This document shows positions 1 to 8,386 of a stretch of 42,535 bases of DNA, one piece after another; within the stretch, counting starts at the first letter, position 1, and each line of letters begins with the position of its first letter. The translations under genes were made by a program, and so were the position numbers. The DNA is from Opitutia bacterium. Lineage in GTDB: Bacteria > Verrucomicrobiota > Verrucomicrobiia > Opitutales > Seribacteraceae. The notes beneath the pieces are model-generated. The model did no database searches, was not told where the DNA came from, and saw only the letters and a list, made by a program, of their open reading frames with translations. Location of the stretch: the NCBI GenBank assembly GCA_018645725.1, contig JABGWD010000002.1:1-42535 (forward strand), given 5' to 3'.

Positions 1-1
1 A

Positions 2-511
2 AACATAGTCACAAGGAAAAGCTACTCCGACTACGTCCTCAAGCTTGACTGGAGGTTCAAGCGAACCGCCGGACCGAAGTACAACGCCAAGCTCTTCGAT
101 GCCGATGGCAAGGTCATCGGGAACAAGCCGGTAAAGAACGCGGACTCGGGGGTTTTCGTTCGAGGCAGCGGAAAGTCCCAGGTCAACCTCTGGTGCTGGC
201 CTTGCGGATCGGGACAGCTTTGGGCCTTTCACGGAAGCAAGGATCCCGCTATCCGAAAAGGAGCCCTTCCCACGGTCAACGCAGACAAACCGATCGGGCA
301 ATGGAACAAAATGGAAATCACCATGAAGGGAGAAACCATAACCGTCGTCCTGAACGGCAAGACCGTCCTCGACCAGTCGAAGATGCCGGGGGTCGGGGAA
401 AAGGGTCCCATTGTCTTGCAACACCACGGCGGGTACAACGCAAAGAACAAAACCTGGAGTTCCGCTTCGGCCCTCATTCAATTTCGAAACCTGTTCATCA
501 AGGAATTATAA
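2..511 (+). CDS. DUF1080 / 3-keto-disaccharide hydrolase domain protein, 3' part only
   Basis: The reading frame is open from the left edge and ends in TAA at 509-511, so the start and any signal peptide lie outside; 169 residues are visible. It shows the concanavalin-like DUF1080 (PF06439) pattern: a D-S-G-V-F-V-R-G strand, G-Q-W-N-K-M-E-I, a L-N-G-K-T-V-L turn, and the family-typical ending with I-V-L-Q-H-H-G-G followed by I-Q-F-R-N-L-F-I-K-E-L. Family members are secreted and some hydrolyse 3-keto-glycosides; the substrate here is unknown. The PQQ-propeller gene starts 12 nt downstream and is probably co-transcribed. An insert around residues 29-45 before the D-S-G-V strand is longer than in the other DUF1080 proteins in this window. 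The family call is firm; the enzymatic role is inferred. Confidence 0.88.
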   Translation, partial: NIVTRKSYSDYVLKLDWRFKRTAGPKYNAKLFDADGKVIGNKPVKNADSGVFVRGSGKSQVNLWCWPCGSGQLWAFHGSKDPAIRKGALPTVNADKPIGQWNKMEITMKGETITVVLNGKTVLDQSKMPGVGEKGPIVLQHHGGYNAKNKTWSSASALIQFRNLFIKEL

Positions 512-523
512 ATCAATCCAATC

Positions 524-1762
524 ATGCGCTTAGTACTCACATTGTTTTTCGTAGCCGGCCTGGCACAAGCCTCACCTGACCATTGGAATCAGTTCCGTGG
601 CCCAAACGGCAACGGGGATGCCGGAAATGCCAAGCTGCCCGTTGAGTTCTCCGAGAAAAAGAACCTGACCTGGAAGACCCCAATGCCTGGCAAGGCATGG
701 TCCTCACCCGTCGTGAGTGACGGCAAGATCTGGGTAACCAATGCCGAGGAGGACGGACACAAGATGTGGGCCATCCAGTTGGATTGGGAAACTGGCAAGC
801 AACTCCACAAGGTTCTTGTATTCGAGAACAAGACTCCGCAATTCTGTCACCCGATGAACAGCTATGCCACCCCGACTCCGGTAATCGAAGGGGGTCGGGT
901 ATTCGTGCATTTCGGATCTCATGGAACGGCGGCTCTGGATGCCGGCACCGGCAAAAAACTCTGGGAAAGAAGGGATTTCAAGTGCGATCACTTTCGCGGT
1001 GCAGCCGCCTCGCCCATCCCGCACAAGGATACCTTGATCATTCATTTCGATGGCCACGACGTTCAGTACGTCGTTTGCCTGGATCAGAAGACGGGCAAGA
1101 CGATCTGGAAAAAAGACCGGGCTTTCGACTTCAAGACCGATAACGGAGATCGAAAAAAGGCTTACTGCACGCCTAGTGTGATCAAACATGGTGACCGGTT
1201 GGAGTTGATCAGTCCGGCGGCCGTGGCAACCGAATCACGCAACCCGGAAAACGGGGAGTTGTTCTGGACCGCTCGTACGGGCGGAATGAATGCTTCTTCC
1301 CGACCCATTTACAGGCACGGCATGGTTTACGTATTCAGCGGAATGGGTTCAATGTCCGCAATCAAGCCGGGAGGGAAAGGGGACGTCGACGAGACCCATC
1401 TTGCTTGGAGCCGTCGCAAGGTGGTCCCCAAAAAGTCATCCCCCCTCCTGCTTGGAGATTATTTGTTCATGGTCTCCGACGAGGGCGTGGCTTCCTGCAA
1501 CGACCCCAAGACCGGTAAAGTCCACTGGGCGAAACGATTGGGCGTGAAAGGCGAATGCGCATCCTCCCCGATCCATGCCAACGGAAAGATCTATTCCTTC
1601 TCCATCAATGGAGACTGCGTGGTCTTCGAACCCGATCCGAAAGACTTGAAAATTCTCAGTCGGAACAAGCTGGACGACGGTTGCATGGCCTCGCCGGCAG
1701 TGGTGGGCGATTCCCTCCTTGTACGAACCAAAAAAAACCTCTACCGCTTCGACCAACGCTAA
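524..1762 (+). CDS. Secreted PQQ-like beta-propeller repeat protein
   Basis: 412 residues with a Sec signal peptide (MRLVLTLFFVAGLAQA, cleavage likely after AQA). The mature protein opens with W-N-Q-F-R-G-P-N-G-N-G, typical of the N-terminal strand of PVC-group BamB-like or PQQ-like propellers. Blades with [DG]-x-x-T-G-K-x-x-W motifs repeat through the chain (D-A-G-T-G-K-K-L-W, D-Q-K-T-G-K-T-I-W, D-P-K-T-G-K-V-H-W). No dehydrogenase catalytic insert or heme motif is seen, so a PQQ enzyme is unlikely; a periplasmic or outer-surface binding or scaffold role is more plausible. It lies between two DUF1080 genes with gaps of 12 and 25 nt, suggesting an operon. It resembles the 16368-17672 product, sharing the N-S-Y-A-[TS]-P-T-P-V-I-E segment, so the two are likely paralogues. 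Confidence 0.9.
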   Translation: MRLVLTLFFVAGLAQASPDHWNQFRGPNGNGDAGNAKLPVEFSEKKNLTWKTPMPGKAWSSPVVSDGKIWVTNAEEDGHKMWAIQLDWETGKQLHKVLVFENKTPQFCHPMNSYATPTPVIEGGRVFVHFGSHGTAALDAGTGKKLWERRDFKCDHFRGAAASPIPHKDTLIIHFDGHDVQYVVCLDQKTGKTIWKKDRAFDFKTDNGDRKKAYCTPSVIKHGDRLELISPAAVATESRNPENGELFWTARTGGMNASSRPIYRHGMVYVFSGMGSMSAIKPGGKGDVDETHLAWSRRKVVPKKSSPLLLGDYLFMVSDEGVASCNDPKTGKVHWAKRLGVKGECASSPIHANGKIYSFSINGDCVVFEPDPKDLKILSRNKLDDGCMASPAVVGDSLLVRTKKNLYRFDQR

Positions 1763-1787
1763 TTTCCAAATGCCAAAAACTACCATA

Positions 1788-3281
1788 ATGAAAAAACAGA
1801 TTCTCACCCTCCTTGCCCTAGTAAGCGCTTCCATCCTGCCAGCCGCAGAAAGCTGGAAAGCTCGACCGGACTGGTTATCCCTGCCATCCGACCGGGACAA
1901 ACTGGGCAACATGCACGGAGACGTCGCGGTGAGTTCGGCAGGTGAAGTTTACGTAAGCGTCCAAGACCCGAAGGCAGGCGTGCAAGTCTACGGTTCCGAC
2001 GGGCAATGGATCCGAAACGTAAAGGGTGCGCCGAGTGACTTTCATGGGTTCGTCATCCACAAGGACAAGGATGGGGAATTTCTTTACGGTCCCCGCCTCG
2101 GGAATGGAGAAATTCTCAAGATGACGCTCGCCGGAGAGATCAAGCTCCGCATCCCGGCATCCGCCATACCGGACAAGTTCAAGAAAAAAGGAAAAGTGCG
2201 TCTGACGGCTATGGACGTCGCGCCCAACGGCGATCTTTTCGTAACCGATGGCTACTCTTCCGATTACGTGCACCACTTCGACAAGGCGGGTAAGTACCTC
2301 AAGTCGTTCGGGGGCAAGGGCGAACCCTATAAGTTCCGCACCTTGCACAAGATCGCAGTCGATACCCGGTTCGATCCTCCCCGCATAATCGGAACCGATC
2401 GGGCAAACGGCCGGGTTGTCCACATGTCCACTGACGGAAAGTTCATCGGTGTGGTCGCCACCGGATTAATGATGCCTGCCTGCGTGGCTATCCACGGAGA
2501 CTTGGCTGCCATCGGAGAAATCAAGGGTCGCGTAACGCTCCTTGACAAGTCGGGCAAGAAAGCGAAGCAACTTGGTCACAACACCAACCCCAAGGAAGTT
2601 GGCACCAACCGTACCCCGCGCCAATCTTGGAGGACGGGGATCGTGACCGCGCCCCATGGCGTTGCCTTCAATGAAAAGGGCGACCTGTTCGTAGCGGAAT
2701 ACAGCACAACCGGTCGGATCCATCGGTTTGACCGCGGGCAATCTTCAGGACAAGACAGTGCAATCTTCAATGGAAAGGACCTGACCGGATGGAAGGTGCC
2801 CAAAGGAAACGATGAGGCCAAGTGGTACCAAGTGGTTGACGAAGTCCTGCAAATCCGCAGCGGGCCCAAGAAGAAAGGATCGGTACTGTGGACGGAGAAA
2901 AACTTCCGCGACTTTGAGGTGGAATTTGATTTCCGATTTGGGGAAGGAACGGTCGACTCGGGCGTACACCTGCGCACCCAAGACCAAATTCAGATCGGAA
3001 TTTCCGGTTCCCTCAAGCGGGACATGACTTGCTCGCCCTATATCCCCGGGAAAGGATATCCGGTCGAGGCCAAGGACGTCGCGAAGTTGCTCAAGGCCAA
3101 GGACTGGAATCACATGAAGATCCGGGCAATCGGTCCCAAGTACACGGTCTGGTTGCAAGGCAAGGAAGTGATGAATTACGAATCGTCATCGGCAAAACCG
3201 GAAGGCCCAATCGGTATCCAGCTCCATGGCAGCCGCAACATGGGCATCGACTACAAGAACCTTGTCCTGAAAGAGCTTTGA
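1788..3281 (+). CDS. Secreted NHL-like propeller fused to C-terminal DUF1080 domain
   Basis: 497 residues. The ATG at 1788 is preferred over in-frame upstream starts because it directly begins a clear signal peptide (MKKQILTLLALVSASILPAA); an ATG at 1719 would sit inside the preceding gene. Residues about 25-318 form a six-bladed propeller of NHL/SMP-30 type, with A-P-N-G-D-L-F-V-T-D-G and A-P-H-G-V-A-F-N-E-K-G-D-L-F-V-A-E motifs. From about residue 325 a DUF1080 domain begins (A-I-F-N-G-K-D-L-T-G-W) and ends in N-L-V-L-K-E-L. The fusion ties a probable sugar- or lactone-sensing propeller to a 3-keto-glycoside hydrolase-like fold; the reaction is unproven. The gap to the preceding propeller gene is 25 nt. 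Both domain calls are confident. Confidence 0.88.
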   Translation: MKKQILTLLALVSASILPAAESWKARPDWLSLPSDRDKLGNMHGDVAVSSAGEVYVSVQDPKAGVQVYGSDGQWIRNVKGAPSDFHGFVIHKDKDGEFLYGPRLGNGEILKMTLAGEIKLRIPASAIPDKFKKKGKVRLTAMDVAPNGDLFVTDGYSSDYVHHFDKAGKYLKSFGGKGEPYKFRTLHKIAVDTRFDPPRIIGTDRANGRVVHMSTDGKFIGVVATGLMMPACVAIHGDLAAIGEIKGRVTLLDKSGKKAKQLGHNTNPKEVGTNRTPRQSWRTGIVTAPHGVAFNEKGDLFVAEYSTTGRIHRFDRGQSSGQDSAIFNGKDLTGWKVPKGNDEAKWYQVVDEVLQIRSGPKKKGSVLWTEKNFRDFEVEFDFRFGEGTVDSGVHLRTQDQIQIGISGSLKRDMTCSPYIPGKGYPVEAKDVAKLLKAKDWNHMKIRAIGPKYTVWLQGKEVMNYESSSAKPEGPIGIQLHGSRNMGIDYKNLVLKEL

Positions 3282-3285
3282 CTCC

Positions 3286-3408
3286 ATGGGCTCATTCAAG
3301 AGCCTGACCGTTATATCTTCCTTCGCCATCTTTGTCTGGGCAGGGAAAAGCCGCCCACCCCAAGAAGACCAACCAAGCCAGCATGACACGGTTCGGGCTT
3401 GCCCTTGA
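3286..3408 (+). CDS. Possible small secreted peptide (40 aa), unproven
   Basis: An ATG 4 nt after the preceding stop opens a 40-codon frame whose first 20 residues look like a short signal sequence (MGSFKSLTVISSFAIFVWAG), followed by a polar, proline- and glutamine-containing tail. It shares the frame of the M20 peptidase downstream but is separated from it by two stops. No family is recognised. The tight spacing after the DUF1080 stop is the main support; a chance frame is quite possible. Confidence 0.2.
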   Translation: MGSFKSLTVISSFAIFVWAGKSRPPQEDQPSQHDTVRACP

Positions 3409-3432
3409 TCGGAAACGTGAAAACTTCGATGC

Positions 3433-4572
3433 ATGCCCCGTCTTTCATCAGTTCAGCGCCTTCTTGGAGAACTTGTCGCCCGTCCAAGCATCAACCCGAC
3501 CTTTCTTGAGGATCGACCGGACCTAACCGGGGAGGAAAGGGTCGCCGAGTTTCTCGAAGAGATGGCAAAGACCAAAGGGATCGAGGTTCGCCGGCAACCC
3601 GTTCTGCCTGGGCGGAAAAACCTCATCGCCCGCATCTCCCCGAGTGGCAAAGCAAAACACAGAGTCATGCTTACTCCGCACTTGGACGTCGTGCCGGCAC
3701 CCGAGAAGGATTTTACCCCCAGAGTCAGGCAGGGCAAAATGTACGGACGGGGAACCTGCGATACCAAGGGATCGGTGGCCGCCTTTTTCTCAGCGTTTCT
3801 GGAACTCGCCCAAAAATGCACCAGACCCCGGGAAACGGAAATCCTTTTTGTCGGCCTGGTGGACGAGGAGTTCGGACAAGCTGGTTCGCGCATGCTTGCC
3901 CAAAAGGGCCCCAAGGGAGATTTGGCCATTGCGGGTGAACCCACCGGACTACAAGTCGTCACCGCCCACAAGGGCAACTTGTGGATTCAACTCAAGACGA
4001 GTGGCAAATCGGCCCATGGGTCGACCCCGCAACACGGAAAGAACGCCATCGACGCGATGGCCCCTATACTGGAATTTCTGTTCGGGGATTACCCGAAGGA
4101 TCTTGGCCAAAGGACGCATCCGCTTTTGGGTTCACCCACCGTGAGCGTGGGCAAAATACGCGGAGGCTCCCAACCGAATGTCGTACCGAACGAATGCGTG
4201 ATCGACTTGGATCGACGAACGATTCCCGGGGAAACCGAGACCTCCGTAAAGCAGGAACTCGTCAAGGCGTTCAAGGAGAGGAGAATACCCCTTCCCGAGT
4301 TCTCGAAAAGCCGTTCCGTACCCTGCCCGCCTCTGGACACGGACCCCGACCTGCCCTTGGTTCAATCTTTCCTCCGGGCGGCAAACAGACGAAAGTCCAA
4401 GGGAGTTCCTTATTTTACCGATGCCTCTCCGATTGCCACCGGAGGAACTCCCGCCCTGGTCTTCGGACCGGGAAACATTGCCCAGGCCCATTCTGCGAAC
4501 GAATGGGTGGAAATGGAGCAAGTCGACCGCGCTTACTCGATCGTCTCGAAGTTTCTCCATTCCTTGCCCTGA
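3433..4572 (+). CDS. M20 family metallopeptidase (ArgE/DapE/ACY1-like)
   Basis: 379 residues with no signal peptide, so probably cytoplasmic. All expected di-zinc residues are present: H83 and D85 in H-L-D-V-V-P, D110 in G-R-G-T-C-D-T-K-G, the catalytic and ligand pair E145-E146 in D-E-E-F-G, E169 in G-E-P-T, and a late His near 353 in A-Q-A-H-S-A-N-E-W. A lid or dimerisation domain occupies roughly residues 180-290, including G-K-S-A-H-G-S-T-P. These enzymes hydrolyse N-acyl amino acids or small dipeptides; the motifs alone cannot separate ArgE, DapE and aminoacylase activities. The start at 3433 gives a standard family length. It is the only obvious cytoplasmic housekeeping-type enzyme among secreted proteins here and may be unrelated to the sugar genes. 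Confidence 0.92.
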   Translation: MPRLSSVQRLLGELVARPSINPTFLEDRPDLTGEERVAEFLEEMAKTKGIEVRRQPVLPGRKNLIARISPSGKAKHRVMLTPHLDVVPAPEKDFTPRVRQGKMYGRGTCDTKGSVAAFFSAFLELAQKCTRPRETEILFVGLVDEEFGQAGSRMLAQKGPKGDLAIAGEPTGLQVVTAHKGNLWIQLKTSGKSAHGSTPQHGKNAIDAMAPILEFLFGDYPKDLGQRTHPLLGSPTVSVGKIRGGSQPNVVPNECVIDLDRRTIPGETETSVKQELVKAFKERRIPLPEFSKSRSVPCPPLDTDPDLPLVQSFLRAANRRKSKGVPYFTDASPIATGGTPALVFGPGNIAQAHSANEWVEMEQVDRAYSIVSKFLHSLP

Positions 4573-4587
4573 GCGGCAAGGGGAAGG

Positions 4588-4749
4588 TCATTTCTTGATT
4601 TGCACGACCAAGGGGTCCCAGTCCGCATAGTGTTTGTCGATACCCACTATTCGGACGTCGATCGTCTTGGAGGTTGCTCCGATCCCAAGCAAGAGAACGG
4701 AAGCGAGGAGGAAGCCGATTACTAAGCTCTTTAGGTCTATGTTTTTCAT
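4588..4749 (-). CDS. Small single-pass membrane or secreted protein, 53 aa
   Basis: On the minus strand an ATG at 4749 opens a 53-codon frame to TGA at 4588-4590. The product begins M-K-N-I-D-L-K, then a 20-residue hydrophobic stretch (LVIGFLLASVLLLGIGA, residues 9-25), then a short polar domain, T-S-K-T-I-D-V-R-I-V-G-I-D-K-H-Y, with D-W-D-P-L-V-V-Q-I-K-K at the end. The charge pattern (Lys before, hydrophobic core, small residues) fits a signal anchor. The frame fills most of the gap between two plus-strand genes and is not a shadow of either. I do not recognise a named family; similar tiny proteins occur in Verrucomicrobia as far as I recall. No strong Shine-Dalgarno is visible upstream. 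Confidence 0.6.
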   Translation of the reverse strand: MKNIDLKSLVIGFLLASVLLLGIGATSKTIDVRIVGIDKHYADWDPLVVQIKK

Positions 4750-4882
4750 TTGAAGAGAATAGCGCGAAACATTCGACGATTCGAATTTCTTTGCTTCAAG
4801 TAACTTCTTCCGCTTGCCAATTCACCTTCGATCTTATCGACTCGACGGGTTACCCATTCCATTCACCCTTACCCAAGAAAAC

Positions 4883-5554
4883 ATGAACGCCATCCGGATC
4901 ACCTGCATCACTCTCTTTTCCCTATCCATGCTTTTTTTCGCTCAAGCGGAGAAGAAAGCCTCATGGATCTCCCTGTTCAATGGAAAGGATCTTTCCGAGT
5001 TCAAGGGCTACAAGAAGGACAAGCCCGGTAACGCTTGGGTTGCGGAGGACGGAGCGATCAAATTACTCAAGGCAAAAGGGAAATCCGGTGGCGACCTGAT
5101 GACCCGCGAACAATACGAGTTCTTCGAACTGCAAATGGAATGGAAGCTCCCGAAACCGGGAAACAGCGGGATCATCTACCGGGTCGGGGAAACGGATGGC
5201 CCCTCTTACAAAACGGGACCGGAGATGCAAATCTATCACACCATGAAAGCAGGTGGGAAGACCGACACTGGTTCCTGTTACGCTCTCTACGCTCCCAAAG
5301 TGGCCAACCTCAAGCCGATTGGCGAATGGAATACCGTCCGTTTGATTATCAAACCCGGGAACAAGGTGGAGCATCACATGAACGGGCAACTTTTGTGCTC
5401 CTACGAGATCGGCAGCAAGGACTGGAACGAGAGGGTCGCCAAGAGCAAGTTCAAGAGCTGGGAGAAATTCGGAAAAATGAAAAAAGGGCACCTTTGCTTC
5501 CAGGACCACGGGAACGAGGTCTGGTTTCGCAACCTGCGCATCCGCAAGTTCTGA
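4883..5554 (+). CDS. Secreted DUF1080 / 3-keto-disaccharide hydrolase domain protein
   Basis: 223 residues. The ATG at 4883 begins a clean signal peptide (MNAIRITCITLFSLSMLFFAQA); an earlier in-frame ATG at 4814 would place a non-signal extension in front. The single DUF1080 domain starts with S-L-F-N-G-K-D-L-S-E-F near residue 30 and carries the diagnostic G-N-S-G-I-I-Y-R (residues 93-100), P-E-M-Q-I-Y-H (113-119), G-E-W-N-T-V-R, and the terminal D-H-G-N-E-V-W-F-R-N-L-R-I-R. Known relatives act in the periplasm or at the surface on oxidised glycosides. The next propeller gene starts 9 nt downstream, giving a second DUF1080-propeller pair like the one at 2-1762. The family assignment is strong; the substrate is unknown. 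Confidence 0.92.
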   Translation: MNAIRITCITLFSLSMLFFAQAEKKASWISLFNGKDLSEFKGYKKDKPGNAWVAEDGAIKLLKAKGKSGGDLMTREQYEFFELQMEWKLPKPGNSGIIYRVGETDGPSYKTGPEMQIYHTMKAGGKTDTGSCYALYAPKVANLKPIGEWNTVRLIIKPGNKVEHHMNGQLLCSYEIGSKDWNERVAKSKFKSWEKFGKMKKGHLCFQDHGNEVWFRNLRIRKF

Positions 5555-5563
5555 GGTGAACCG

Positions 5564-6802
5564 ATGAAGACTTTTGCAAAAGCCTGCCTCGCCTTTATCA
5601 GTTTTCATTTGGGCGTTGTCGGTTGGGCCGACGGAGAATGGAATTCATTCCGCGGACCAACCGGGATGGGGGTCGAGAAACAAAAGACTCCCCTTAACTG
5701 GGATGCCAGCTCGATCAAATGGAAAAAGGAGATAACCGGTTCCGGACAATCATCGGTCATTCAATCGGGCGGGAAGTTGTTTCTCACCTCCGCGGATCAG
5801 GAAGGAGGCTTGAGGTTCATTCATTGCCTGGACAAGGACACGGGTGACCTGCTGTGGAAAAAGGAAGTCAAGAATACCAGAGAAGAAGCCGTTCACCGGA
5901 TGAACACCTGGGCAACCCCGACCCCAGCCACGGATGGAAACAGAGTGGTAGCCTTCTTTGGACCAGCCGGTCTGCATTGCTTCGATTTGGAAGGGAAGAA
6001 ACTTTGGAATGTCGACCTGGGGGATTTCCCGGGCAGTTGGGGCGTGGCCGCATCTCCGCTGATTGTGGACGGGGTGGTCCTGCAGAATTGCGATTCCATG
6101 GGTCCGTCCCGTCTCGTTGCGATCAGCTTGGATTCAGGCAAGATCGTCTGGGAAACGAAAAGGGAAACCAAGCCCCGCGGAGGATGGAGTACGCCCATCG
6201 TGATTTCCGTCCAAGGAAAGAGGCAAATCGTACTGAATGGAGAGTTTGGGGCACGAGGCTATTCACTTGCCGATGGAAAGGAACTCTGGTTTTGCAAAAG
6301 CTTCAACGGACGCGGTTCCCCCGTCCCATTCTACGACGGCAAACTGGTATTCGTGGTCAATGGAAAACCGGGTGACCTTTATGCAATCGATCCGACCGGG
6401 CGGGGAGACTTGACCAAGACTCACATGAAGTGGCATGCCAAGCGCAACGGCGGACGGGACCTTCCTTCTCCGGCCTCGGCAAACGGACTCGTCCTGGTGA
6501 CGAGCATGAGCGGAATCATCACCTGCTATGACGCCAAAGACGGAAAGACCCTCTGGGTCGATCGCCTGAAAGGAGCCTTTTCCGGTTCCCCTCTTGTTTC
6601 CAACGGACGTTACTACATCCAGAACGAAGCCGGGCAAACCTATGTCATTGATCCCGATCGGGAGAAATTGAAAGTAGCGAGCGAAAACTCACTTTCCCCA
6701 GAGGCAAACGAAATTTTCCGGGCTACCCTGTCCCCGATTTCCGGGATGATTTTCACCCGTTCTCAATCTACGCTCTACTGCATTGCGAAAAAGAAATCCT
6801 GA
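5564..6802 (+). CDS. Secreted PQQ-like beta-propeller repeat protein
   Basis: 412 residues with a signal peptide (MKTFAKACLAFISFHLGVVG). The mature start W-N-S-F-R-G-P-T-G-M-G matches the other two propellers here. Blade motifs include D-K-D-T-G-D-L-L-W, D-L-E-G-K-K-L-W, L-D-S-G-K-I-V-W and D-A-K-D-G-K-T-L-W, consistent with a BamB-like eight-bladed fold. A G-A-G-G-T-x-W enzyme motif is absent. A GAGGTGA element before the ATG may serve as Shine-Dalgarno; the gene lies 9 nt after a DUF1080 gene and is likely translationally linked. Its sequence differs from the other two propellers (for example R-M-N-T-W-A-T-P-T-P-A instead of N-S-Y-A-x-P-T-P-V), so it is a more distant paralogue. Confidence 0.9.
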   Translation: MKTFAKACLAFISFHLGVVGWADGEWNSFRGPTGMGVEKQKTPLNWDASSIKWKKEITGSGQSSVIQSGGKLFLTSADQEGGLRFIHCLDKDTGDLLWKKEVKNTREEAVHRMNTWATPTPATDGNRVVAFFGPAGLHCFDLEGKKLWNVDLGDFPGSWGVAASPLIVDGVVLQNCDSMGPSRLVAISLDSGKIVWETKRETKPRGGWSTPIVISVQGKRQIVLNGEFGARGYSLADGKELWFCKSFNGRGSPVPFYDGKLVFVVNGKPGDLYAIDPTGRGDLTKTHMKWHAKRNGGRDLPSPASANGLVLVTSMSGIITCYDAKDGKTLWVDRLKGAFSGSPLVSNGRYYIQNEAGQTYVIDPDREKLKVASENSLSPEANEIFRATLSPISGMIFTRSQSTLYCIAKKKS

Positions 6803-7005
6803 AGTTTCGTGGGATACTATTTTTTCTCGCCGTATTGTTTTGCTCATGCCCTTCACTGGCGCATCGACGGGCTTACGCAAATCAACAGAATTTAGACGCA
6901 AAAAACGGGGGCAAAATCCTTGAAGACAAGCTACCGTACAGTAGATTAAAAAGTAAATCCCTTTACTACGAACCCAAACCAAAGGCCAAAAAACATGACC
7001 ATTGA
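6799..7005 (+). CDS. Possible small exported protein with CTG start, weak
   Basis: A frame starting with CTG at 6799 overlaps the propeller stop (C-TGA) and runs 68 codons to a TGA inside the start of the next gene. The translation has a convincing signal-like head (LKFRGILFFLAVLFCSCPSL) followed by a polar, lysine-rich tail. No ATG, GTG or well-placed TTG opens the frame, and CTG starts are rare, so coding is doubtful. If real, it would bridge two genes otherwise separated by 192 nt. Confidence 0.18.
   Translation: MKFRGILFFLAVLFCSCPSLAHRRAYANQQNLDAKNGGKILEDKLPYSRLKSKSLYYEPKPKAKKHDH
6920..6947 (+). promoter_or_regulatory. Candidate sigma70-type promoter for the Tat oxidoreductase gene
   Basis: TTGAAG at 6920-6925 and TAGATT at 6942-6947 are separated by 16 nt, 48 nt before the ATG at 6995, in AT-rich sequence. 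Both boxes are imperfect, and this is a match by eye only. Confidence 0.25.
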
Positions 7006-8386
7006 CTCATCCCCACTCTCCCGCAGAAAATTCCTAGGAAACTCGGGCAAGATTGCCACCGGCGGCGCCCTAGCAGGGATTGCCCTTCCCGTCGTACATG
7101 GAAAAAACGACGACACCACCAAGATCGCCCTAGTCGGTTGCGGCGGTCGAGGAACGGGAGCAGCCAGCAATGCACTTTCCGTTTCCCTGGCAAACGGACC
7201 GACCAAGATTGTGGCCATGGCCGACGTCGTGCAGAGCAAGCTCGATCGGAGTTACAACGGACTGCTCAACAAACACAAGAAACAAGTGGACGTCCCTGCC
7301 GAGCGCCGGCACATTGGCTTTGACGGCTACCAAAAAGCAATGGATGCCCTCGATCCCGGTGACGTCGTGATCTTCACCACCCCCTGCGCATTCCGCTGGG
7401 TACATTACGAATATGCCATAAAGAAAAACCTCAACGTCTTTATGGAAAAACCAGTCACGCCGGACGGTTTTTCTTCCCGCAAAATGCTCGAGCTGAATGA
7501 AAAGGCGAAGAAGAAAAACCTCAAGGTCGGGGTCGGGTTGATGTGCCGGCACAGTCAGGCCCGCAGGGAGCTCTACTCACGAATCAAGGACGGAGAAATT
7601 GGACAGATTCTCAACCTCAGGGCCTACCGCATGCAAGGACCGGTCGCCTCCTGCTTCACTACCAAGAACACAACCGATGACAGTAACTTGATTCATCAAA
7701 TCAAGAACTTCCACAGCTTCCTCTGGCTGAGCGGGGGCTCGTTCAGCGACTTCTTCATCCACAACATCGACGAGTGCTGCTGGATGAAGGACGCCTGGCC
7801 AGTCAAGGCGCAGGCTCAAGGAGGACGCCACTACCGGGGTGATAACATCGACCAAAATTTCGACAATTACACAGTGGAATATACTTTTGCCGATGAGACA
7901 AAGATGTACCTGCACGGTCGTAACATGACCGGTTGCAAACAGGAGTTCTCGAGCAACGCCCATGGGACGAAAGGGTACGCCTTGATTTCCGGTCCGGGTG
8001 GCCATCGCTCCCAAGCCAGAATTCACAAGGGTCAAGGCTCGGACAGCGACCTTGCCTGGATGTTCGGACAGCGAGATGGCGGGCGACCCTTGACTGAATC
8101 AAGCCCCTACCAAGACGAGTGGGAACATCTCATGGATGCGATCCGTAACAACAAACCCTACAACGAAGTGGAACGCGGCGTTCAGGCCAGCGTAGTCACT
8201 TCGATGGGACGCATGGCGGCCCATACCGGAGTCGAGGTAACTTATGACGAGATGCTCAATTGCGAACACCGGATGGGTCCGGGAGCCGAAAACCTGACCA
8301 TGAAATCCGAATCTCCTTTGCAACCGAACCCGGATGGTTCGTATCCCATTCCCGAGCCAGGAAAGAAGAAGAACCGGGAATATTGA
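6995..8386 (+). CDS. Tat-exported Gfo/Idh/MocA family oxidoreductase
   Basis: 463 residues. The N-terminus carries a twin-arginine signal, S-R-R-K-F-L-G at residues 9-15, followed by a hydrophobic A-T-G-G-A-L-A-G-I-A-L segment, so the folded enzyme with its NAD(P) is predicted to be exported. The Rossmann dinucleotide motif G-C-G-G-R-G-T-G lies at 48-55, and the conserved E-K-P appears in M-E-K-P-V-T-P-D-G near residue 151. The C-terminal alpha/beta domain contains substrate-pocket stretches such as G-G-S-F-S-D-F-F-I-H-N-I-D. Exported members of this family can oxidise or reduce sugars with tightly held cofactor; alongside DUF1080 proteins it is a candidate 3-keto-sugar former. The C-terminus is proline- and lysine-rich. 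An intrinsic terminator stands about 225 nt downstream. Confidence 0.92.
   Translation: MTIDSSPLSRRKFLGNSGKIATGGALAGIALPVVHGKNDDTTKIALVGCGGRGTGAASNALSVSLANGPTKIVAMADVVQSKLDRSYNGLLNKHKKQVDVPAERRHIGFDGYQKAMDALDPGDVVIFTTPCAFRWVHYEYAIKKNLNVFMEKPVTPDGFSSRKMLELNEKAKKKNLKVGVGLMCRHSQARRELYSRIKDGEIGQILNLRAYRMQGPVASCFTTKNTTDDSNLIHQIKNFHSFLWLSGGSFSDFFIHNIDECCWMKDAWPVKAQAQGGRHYRGDNIDQNFDNYTVEYTFADETKMYLHGRNMTGCKQEFSSNAHGTKGYALISGPGGHRSQARIHKGQGSDSDLAWMFGQRDGGRPLTESSPYQDEWEHLMDAIRNNKPYNEVERGVQASVVTSMGRMAAHTGVEVTYDEMLNCEHRMGPGAENLTMKSESPLQPNPDGSYPIPEPGKKKNREY

Noticed and set aside
1719-1787. Upstream ATG at 1719 as start of the propeller-DUF1080 gene
   Set aside because: It overlaps the preceding gene and would bury the signal peptide behind 23 polar residues; ATG 1788 starts the signal directly.
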